Assembly: GCA_002298965.1 (NCBI GenBank)
Contig: DBMN01000350.1
Span: 308 to 18,434, forward strand
Direction of reading: 5' to 3'
Origin: Rhizobiales bacterium UBA697
GTDB lineage: Bacteria > Pseudomonadota > Alphaproteobacteria > Rhizobiales > Ancalomicrobiaceae
DNA length: 18,127 nt
The notes under the pieces were generated by a model. It had not been told where the DNA came from. It saw nothing but the letters and a program-made list of their open reading frames with translations, and ran no database searches. A program made the translations under genes and the position numbers. Below, one piece after another: positions 13,335 through 18,127 of this stretch; within the stretch, counting starts at the first letter, position 1, and the number at the start of each line of letters is the position of its first letter.

Positions 13335-14237
13335 TTGTCCCATCCCGTCAATGCCCCGCGCGGGCTCGACCACGTCGTCGCCGCGGTTCGCGATCTCGAC
13401 ACCGCCGCTCGGACGTGGGAACGGCTCGGCTTCCGCCTGACGCCGAAGGCGCGGCACCCCTGGGGTACCGAGAACCGCCTCGTCCAGCTCGCCGGCGCCT
13501 TCGTCGAGGTGCTGGCGGTCGGTGACGGTGCGGCGATCCCCGAGCATGCGGGCGATGCCTTCTCCTTCGGCGCCTACAATCGCGATTTCCTCGCCGGCCA
13601 CGGCGACGGGCTGTCGATGCTGGTGCTGGAAGGCACCGATCCGGAGGCCGATCGCGCCGCCTTCGCCGCGGCGGGGCTGCGCACATACGCGCCCTTCGCC
13701 TTCGAGCGCGTCGCGGTGTCGCCCGAAGGCGAGGAGCGGCCCGTCGGCTTCGATCTGACCTTCACCGGCTTCACCGGGGCGGGGGACGCGGGCGAGCCCG
13801 ACATGGGATTCTTCACCTGCCGCCAGCGCTTTCCGGAGAACTTCTGGCGGGCGGAGTTCCAGCGCCACCCGAACGGCGCCAGCCGGCTCGAGGCGGTGAT
13901 CCTGGTCGCGCCCGACCCGTCCGACTTCCACGAGGGTCTGTCGGCCTTCGCCGGGGTGCGCGACTTCCACGCGACCGGCGCCGGCCTCGTCATCCCGACC
14001 CCGCGCGGGGCGATCGAGGTGATGACGCCCGCCGCCTTCCGCTTCCGCCACGGTGCCGAGGCCTTGCGCGCCACGCCCGAAAGGCTCACCTTCGCCGGCC
14101 TTCGCTTCGGCGTCGACACCGTCGATCGGGCCGAGCGCCAGATCGTCGCCGGCAGCCTCGCGGCCAGCCGACGTCACGGGGCGCTGGTCGTCCCCGACGT
14201 CCACGGCGCGACCGTGGTCTTCGCCGAACACGCCTGA
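13335..14237 (+). CDS. VOC (glyoxalase-like) superfamily protein
   Basis: The 300-residue protein begins with a vicinal-oxygen-chelate beta-alpha-beta module, GLDHVVAAVRDLDTAARTWE (10-29) then RLGF. It resembles the two-module Glyoxalase-like (Glyoxalase_3) proteins often found beside kdsA in this order. The H13 position and later acidic residues could bind a metal, but the substrate is unknown. The start is a TTG at 13335, preceded by GGAGG (13324-13328) at a 6-nt spacing. No ATG in this frame lies near the conserved N-terminus. The next gene, kdsA, starts 44 nt downstream. Confidence 0.85.
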   Translation: MSHPVNAPRGLDHVVAAVRDLDTAARTWERLGFRLTPKARHPWGTENRLVQLAGAFVEVLAVGDGAAIPEHAGDAFSFGAYNRDFLAGHGDGLSMLVLEGTDPEADRAAFAAAGLRTYAPFAFERVAVSPEGEERPVGFDLTFTGFTGAGDAGEPDMGFFTCRQRFPENFWRAEFQRHPNGASRLEAVILVAPDPSDFHEGLSAFAGVRDFHATGAGLVIPTPRGAIEVMTPAAFRFRHGAEALRATPERLTFAGLRFGVDTVDRAERQIVAGSLAASRRHGALVVPDVHGATVVFAEHA

Positions 14238-14281
14238 TCCCCCGACCATGCCGATCGCGCCGCGATCGAGGAGAGCGCCCC

Positions 14282-15112
14282 ATGTCGCCCAATTCGGAAG
14301 TCGTCGTCGGTTCCGTCCGCTTCTCCAACGCCGCGCCCTTCGCGCTGATCGCCGGCCCCTGCCAGATGGAGAGCCGGGAGCATGCGCTCGAGACCGCCGC
14401 GGCGCTGAAGGAGATCACCACGAAGCTCGGCATCGGCCTCGTCTTCAAGACCTCCTTCGACAAGGCCAACCGGACGTCGGCCACCGCCCAGCGCGGCGTC
14501 GGCCTTGCCGGTGCGCTGCCGGTCTTCGCCGAGATCCGCGAGAGCCTCGGCCTGCCGGTCCTGACCGACGTCCACGACGCGGCGCAGTGCGCGCCGGTGG
14601 CGGAAGTGGTCGACATCCTGCAAATCCCGGCCTTCCTCTGCCGTCAGACCGATCTCCTGCTCGCGGCCGCCGCGACCGGGCGGACGATCAACGTCAAGAA
14701 GGGGCAGTTCCTCGCCCCCTGGGACATGAAGAACGTCGTGGCCAAGCTCACCGGCGCCGGCAATCCCAACGTGCTCCTGACCGAGCGCGGCGCCTCCTTC
14801 GGCTACAACACGCTGGTCTCCGACTTCCGCGCCCTGCCGATCATGGCGGCGATGGGCGCCCCGGTGATCTTCGACGCCACCCATTCGGTGCAGCAGCCGG
14901 GCGGGCAGGGCACGTCGTCGGGCGGTCAGCGCGAGTTCGTCGCGGTGCTGGCGCGGGCGGCGGTGGCGGTCGGCGTCGCCGGCCTCTTCATCGAGACCCA
15001 CGAGGATCCCGATCGCGCGCCCTCCGACGGCCCCAACATGGTGGCGCTGAAGGACATGCCGGCGCTGCTCGCCAAGCTCCAGGCCTTCGACCGGGTCGCC
15101 AAGGGGGCGTGA
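14282..15112 (+). CDS. kdsA: 3-deoxy-8-phosphooctulonate synthase KdsA
   Basis: Condenses phosphoenolpyruvate with arabinose 5-phosphate to KDO-8-phosphate for the lipopolysaccharide core. The 276-residue barrel has IAGPCQMES (23-31), FKTSFDKANRTS (55-66), DVHDAAQ, DATHSVQQPGG, and near its end IETHEDPDRAPSDGPNM. The Cys at position 27, where the E. coli enzyme has Asn, together with the later His, Glu and Asp, predicts the metal-dependent class II form. GAGGAG upstream supports the ATG at 14282. It ends the pyrG operon. The eno gene that usually follows is absent here. Confidence 0.97.
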   Translation: MSPNSEVVVGSVRFSNAAPFALIAGPCQMESREHALETAAALKEITTKLGIGLVFKTSFDKANRTSATAQRGVGLAGALPVFAEIRESLGLPVLTDVHDAAQCAPVAEVVDILQIPAFLCRQTDLLLAAAATGRTINVKKGQFLAPWDMKNVVAKLTGAGNPNVLLTERGASFGYNTLVSDFRALPIMAAMGAPVIFDATHSVQQPGGQGTSSGGQREFVAVLARAAVAVGVAGLFIETHEDPDRAPSDGPNMVALKDMPALLAKLQAFDRVAKGA

Positions 15113-15163
15113 GGCGCTTCGGCTTCGGGCCGATGCGAGGTGCGGTGGCGGCGTGTTGCCATG

Positions 15164-15295
15164 GTGCGCGATGCTTCGAGACGGGCGCCGTAGGGCGCCC
15201 TCCTCAGCATGAGGCGCTTTGGATTTCATCGAAAAATTGCAAGCGCCTCATGCTGAGGAGCGGGCCGCAGGCCCGCGTCTCGAAGCATCGCGCAC
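15164..15295. repeat. Composite inverted repeat (paired REP-like palindromic units)
   Basis: Two arms, 15164-15219 and 15241-15295, are inverted copies around a 21-nt centre. Both share GTGCGCGATGCTTCGAGAC at one end and TCCTCAGCATGAGGCGCTT at the other, identical over 19 bases each. Their middles differ, yet each forms its own hairpin: GGGCGCC/GGCGCCC in the left arm and GCGGGCC/GGCCCGC in the right (arm orientation). The CCTCA-GCA-TGAGG end is itself a dyad. Units of this type are common dispersed repeats in Hyphomicrobiales. Lying between convergent kdsA and cinA, it may also end both transcripts. Confidence 0.85.
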
Positions 15296-15315
15296 ATTGC
15301 CAATATTGAATAATA

Positions 15316-15834
15316 TCAATCTTCCAGAAGAAATTCTTCGAGTAATTTCAGAGCCTGTTCCGCCGCCGCCAGGCGCACGTCGTCGCGACCGAGATCGTAG
15401 AAGCGGCGTTCGACGGGACGGGTCGGGCGGCTGGTGCGCGCCGCGGCGAAATGGACGAGGCCGACCGGCTTTTCCGCCGAGCCGCCGCCGGGACCGGCGA
15501 TGCCGGTGATCGACACCGCGAGTGCCTCGCGCGCCGGAGCGGCGACCGTGGTGCGGCCGAGCGCGCCTTCCGCCATCGCCACGGCGACTTCCTCGGACAC
15601 CGCGCCGACGCGCTCGATCAGGCGCGGCTCGACGCCGAGCATGTCGGCCTTGGCGACGTTGGAATAGGTGACGAAGCCGCGATCGACCACGGCGGAGGAG
15701 CCGGCGATCGAGGTGAGGAGCCCCGCGACCAGCCCGCCGGTGCAGGATTCGGCGGTCGAGAGCATGACGCCGCGGGCGATCGCGCGCTCGATCACGCGGG
15801 CGGCGAGCGGCAGGAGCGGATCGAGCGCGAGCAT
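15316..15834 (-). CDS. CinA C-terminal-domain protein, nicotinamide-nucleotide amidohydrolase (PncC type)
   Basis: Predicted to deamidate nicotinamide mononucleotide in the pyridine-nucleotide salvage cycle. The 172-residue protein consists only of the CinA C-terminal domain, with LSTAESCTGGLVAGLLT (25-41), a SNVAKADMLGV segment (58-68) and ITGIAGPGGGSAEKPVG. The N-terminal molybdopterin-binding-like domain of full CinA is absent, as is common in this order. The ATG at 15834 has GAGGAGA upstream, overlapping the ispDF stop region; the gap to ispDF is 11 nt. Its last dozen codons lie in an AT-rich patch next to the inverted repeat, so the C-terminus (EEFLLED) may have been altered locally. Confidence 0.9.
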   Translation of the reverse strand: MLALDPLLPLAARVIERAIARGVMLSTAESCTGGLVAGLLTSIAGSSAVVDRGFVTYSNVAKADMLGVEPRLIERVGAVSEEVAVAMAEGALGRTTVAAPAREALAVSITGIAGPGGGSAEKPVGLVHFAAARTSRPTRPVERRFYDLGRDDVRLAAAEQALKLLEEFLLED

Positions 15835-15845
15835 GGGCGGTCTCC

Positions 15846-17045
15846 TCAGGCGGGCAGGCGGATGGTGGCGGTGGCGATCACGGCGATGCCTTCGCGTCGG
15901 CCGACGAAGCCGAGCTTCTCGTTGGTCGTCGCCTTGACGCCGATGCGGTCGATCGTCACGCCGCAGATCTCGGAGAGCCGCTGCCGCATCGCCTCGCGGT
16001 GCGGGCCGACCTTCGGCGCCTCGGAAATGATCGTCACGTCGGCGTGGGCGAGCATGCCGCCGCGTTTCTCCAGCCGCGCCAGCGCGTCCTTCAGGAAGAT
16101 CACGCTGTCGGCGCCGCGCCACGTCATGTCGGACGGCGGGAAATGCGCGCCGATGTCGCCGTCGCCGAGCGCGCCGAGGATGGCGTCGGTCAGTGCGTGC
16201 AGCGCCACGTCGGCGTCCGAATGGCCGTCGAGCCGGGCGACGTGGGGGATGTCGACGCCGCACAGCGTCACGTGGTCGCCGGGCGCGAAGGCGTGGACGT
16301 CGTAGCCGGTGCCGACGCGGACATCGGGCAGGCGGGCGTAGAGATCGAGCGACATGCGGGCCTCCGCGGCGGCGAAATCGTCGTTGGTGGTGAGTTTGAC
16401 GTTGGCCGGGTCGCCCTCGACGACGCGGACCTCGAGACCGGCCCATTCGGCGACGGCGGCATCGTCGGTGAAGTCGTCGCGGCCCTCGGCGGCGGCGCGG
16501 GCATGGGCATCGCGCAGCGCCACCCAGCGGAAGCCCTGCGGGGTCTGGGCGGCGTGGGCGCGCTCGCGCGACACCGTCTCGACGATACGGCCGTTTTCGT
16601 CGACCCGCTTCAGCGTGTCGACCACCGCCACCGCGGCGAGGACGCCGTCGGCGGTGTCGAGCCCGGCGAGCGTGCGGTCGATTACGCCGGCCGAGACGAA
16701 GGGGCGGGCGGCGTCGTGGACGAGGACGCGGTCGGGGGCGAGCGCCGTGAGCGCCTCGAGGCCGCGCCGCACCGAGATCTGCCGCGTCGCCCCGCCGGGG
16801 ACCGGGGGGAGGAGGCGCGCATCACCGGCGAAGCGGGTGACCGACTCGGCATAGAGATCGGCGTGTTCCGGCGAGATCGCCACGACGACGGCGTCGATCG
16901 CCGGATGATCGAGGAAGGCGGCGACGGTGCGGGCGAGGACGGGCAGGCCGCCGATCGGGCGATACTGTTTCGGCAGGGCATCGGCGCGGGCGGCACGGCT
17001 GCCGGAGCCGGCGGCGACGATCAGGGCGGCGGTCGAGGGCTTCAC
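15846..17045 (-). CDS. ispDF: Bifunctional IspD-IspF enzyme of the MEP isoprenoid pathway
   Basis: Joins two steps: cytidylyl transfer to 2-C-methyl-D-erythritol 4-phosphate (IspD) and cyclisation to the 2,4-cyclodiphosphate (IspF). The 399-residue fusion has IspD motifs LIVAAGSGSR (8-17), KQY (26-28), VHDAARPFV (109-117) and TPQGF (168-172), then IspF motifs GYDVHAF (247-253, metal ligands D249 and H251), GHSDADV (274-280), IGAHFPPSD (298-306) and KATTNEKLGFVGR (371-383). I chose a GTG start at 17045, just before the conserved N-terminus, with GGAG 11 nt upstream. An in-frame ATG at 17138 would add about 31 unconserved residues and is less likely. CTP from PyrG is its substrate. Confidence 0.95.
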   Translation of the reverse strand: MKPSTAALIVAAGSGSRAARADALPKQYRPIGGLPVLARTVAAFLDHPAIDAVVVAISPEHADLYAESVTRFAGDARLLPPVPGGATRQISVRRGLEALTALAPDRVLVHDAARPFVSAGVIDRTLAGLDTADGVLAAVAVVDTLKRVDENGRIVETVSRERAHAAQTPQGFRWVALRDAHARAAAEGRDDFTDDAAVAEWAGLEVRVVEGDPANVKLTTNDDFAAAEARMSLDLYARLPDVRVGTGYDVHAFAPGDHVTLCGVDIPHVARLDGHSDADVALHALTDAILGALGDGDIGAHFPPSDMTWRGADSVIFLKDALARLEKRGGMLAHADVTIISEAPKVGPHREAMRQRLSEICGVTIDRIGVKATTNEKLGFVGRREGIAVIATATIRLPA

Positions 17046-17203
17046 GGGTACGAGCGCTCCGAAGGGCGGCAAAACCGCTGGAAGGGTCTCTGGCGCGACG
17101 GCATGACGCTTTCGATGCGAGCTTCGCGCCGTCGACATGCCTGCCAATACACCATATCGGTCAATCCTGAGGCGAATGCCCCCGAGATTTTTCATCCGGG
17201 TTC

Positions 17204-17232
17204 TTGCTCTCCTTCGATTTTCTGCCATCTAT
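17204..17232 (+). promoter_or_regulatory. Weak promoter candidate at dusB
   Basis: TTGCTC (17204-17209), a 17-nt spacer and ATCTAT (17227-17232) would start transcription near 17239. That would make the message almost leaderless if the ATG at 17240 is used, or give a very short leader for the ATG at 17261 or 17267. The match is weak. Confidence 0.25.
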
Positions 17233-18127
17233 GTGGTCAATGACCGAGTTTGCCCAACGAATGAGCATGGCCGGGTCGGAGCTTTCCGACGAGACGACAT
17301 CCGCGGCGGCCCCCGAAGGCCTGCTCGGCGGCTTGCTGCCATCCACTCCCGTGTTCCTGGCGCCGATGTCCGGCATCACCGATCTGCCGTTCCGGCGGAT
17401 CGCGGCGCGATTCGGCTGCGACGTGGTGGTGACCGAGATGGTCGCCTCCGACGAACTCACCACCGGCGGCGTCGACGCTTCCGTTCGTCTGGCGGGCGAA
17501 GGTCTCGGCCTCCACGTCGTCCAGCTCGCCGGCCGCAAGCCGGAGCCGACGGCGCGTGCCGCGATCATGGCGGTCGAGGCCGGCGCCGACGTCGTCGATC
17601 TCAACATGGGCTGTCCGGCCAAGCGCGTCTGCAACGGCCTGTCCGGCTCGGCGCTGATGCGGGATCTCGATCTGGCGATTGCGATCGTCAGGGCCGTCCG
17701 CGCGGCGACGCCGGATCGCATCCCCGTGACGCTGAAGATGCGGCTCGGCTGGTCGCGCGACAGCATGAACGCTCCGGAGCTGGCGCGCCGCGCCGTCGCC
17801 GAGGGCGTGTCGCTCGTCACCGTCCACGGCCGCACCCGCGATCAGTTCTACGAAGGCACCGCCGACTGGGCGGCGATCGCCGCGGTGCGCGAGGCGGTCG
17901 ACGTGCCGTTGATCGTCAACGGCGACGTCGACGGCATCGACACGGCGCGCGCGGCCATGGCGGCCTGCGGTGCGGACGGGGTGATGATCGGACGCGCCGC
18001 CTGCGGCCGGCCGTGGCTGCCGGGCGACATCGCCCGTGCACTGCGCGGCGAGGCGGCGGTGGCTGCGCCCACGGGCCGGGCGCTCACCGGGCTGATCGTC
18101 GAACATTTCGAGGCGATGGTCGCCCAT
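17231..18127 (+). CDS. dusB: tRNA-dihydrouridine synthase, DusB/NifR3 family (3' part beyond window)
   Basis: Reduces specific uridines in tRNA to dihydrouridine with FMN and NADPH. The 299 residues present have FLAPMSGITDLPFRRIA (42-58), FMN-site TEMVASDEL, the catalytic Cys region NMGCPAKRVCNG (125-136, C128 likely the proton donor), LKMRLGW (168-174), HGRTRDQFYEGTADW (199-213), and the phosphate-binding NGDVDG and GVMIGRAACGRPW. The reading frame continues past the window edge without a stop. The start is uncertain: in-frame ATGs at 17231, 17240, 17261 and 17267 all lack a good ribosome site. In related genomes ntrB and ntrC follow. It is divergent from ispDF. Confidence 0.93.
   Translation, partial: MWSMTEFAQRMSMAGSELSDETTSAAAPEGLLGGLLPSTPVFLAPMSGITDLPFRRIAARFGCDVVVTEMVASDELTTGGVDASVRLAGEGLGLHVVQLAGRKPEPTARAAIMAVEAGADVVDLNMGCPAKRVCNGLSGSALMRDLDLAIAIVRAVRAATPDRIPVTLKMRLGWSRDSMNAPELARRAVAEGVSLVTVHGRTRDQFYEGTADWAAIAAVREAVDVPLIVNGDVDGIDTARAAMAACGADGVMIGRAACGRPWLPGDIARALRGEAAVAAPTGRALTGLIVEHFEAMVAH

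Noticed and set aside
17046..17138. N-terminal extension of IspDF to the ATG at 17138
   Set aside because: The added residues are unconserved and Arg/His/Ser-rich; the family starts just before LIVAAGSG, fitting the GTG at 17045.

Overview
This 18.1 kb window is a high-GC chromosomal segment of an alphaproteobacterium, very probably of the order Hyphomicrobiales (Rhizobiales). The gene order supports this: ppiD-trpE, trpG-trpD-trpC-moaC, tpiA, secG-pyrG-kdsA, cinA-ispDF (a fused IspD-IspF enzyme typical of alphaproteobacteria) and a dusB/nifR3-type gene that normally precedes ntrBC. The family cannot be fixed from the sequence, but separate trpE and trpG genes argue against Rhizobiaceae, where trpE(G) is usually fused. 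No rRNA, tRNA, CRISPR array or transposase is visible.

Layout. Positions 64-3020 (minus strand) carry trpG, trpD, trpC and moaC as a tight operon behind a good promoter (3054-3082). Positions 3210-4777 (plus strand) hold a two-gene cassette pointing the opposite way: a papain/NlpC-like putative hydrolase and an overlapping ankyrin-repeat protein with a membrane anchor. It sits between trpG and trpE, genes that are normally adjacent. Positions 4771-8200 (minus) hold trpE preceded by ppiD, with a near-consensus promoter at 8267-8295. Positions 8439-9806 (plus) hold a small PH-like membrane protein and tpiA, ending in a clear terminator. doxX (9897-10307, minus) stands alone. Positions 10662-15112 (plus) carry secG with a terminator, then pyrG, a DUF350 membrane protein, a VOC/glyoxalase-like protein and kdsA. 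Positions 15164-15295 form a large composite inverted repeat followed by an AT-rich patch. Positions 15316-17045 (minus) carry ispDF and cinA; dusB (plus) starts at about 17231 and runs off the window.

How the genes fit together. TrpE and TrpG form anthranilate synthase, TrpD and TrpC take the next steps of tryptophan synthesis, and MoaC belongs to molybdenum cofactor synthesis. PpiD and SecG act on protein export and envelope folding. PyrG and KdsA supply CTP and KDO-8-phosphate, both needed for lipopolysaccharide. IspDF belongs to the MEP isoprenoid pathway.

The most interesting region is the plus-strand cassette at 3210-4777. Its layout fits a toxin/effector with its immunity protein: a Cys-His hydrolase-like protein with a polymorphic-toxin-like linker, translationally coupled to a membrane-anchored ankyrin protein predicted to face the periplasm, within an otherwise housekeeping trp locus and with locally reduced GC. 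The second is the composite inverted repeat at 15164-15295. It lies where the eno-pdh-lpd-lipA block found between kdsA and cinA in other Hyphomicrobiales is missing. Both interpretations are inferences and need homology and synteny searches.
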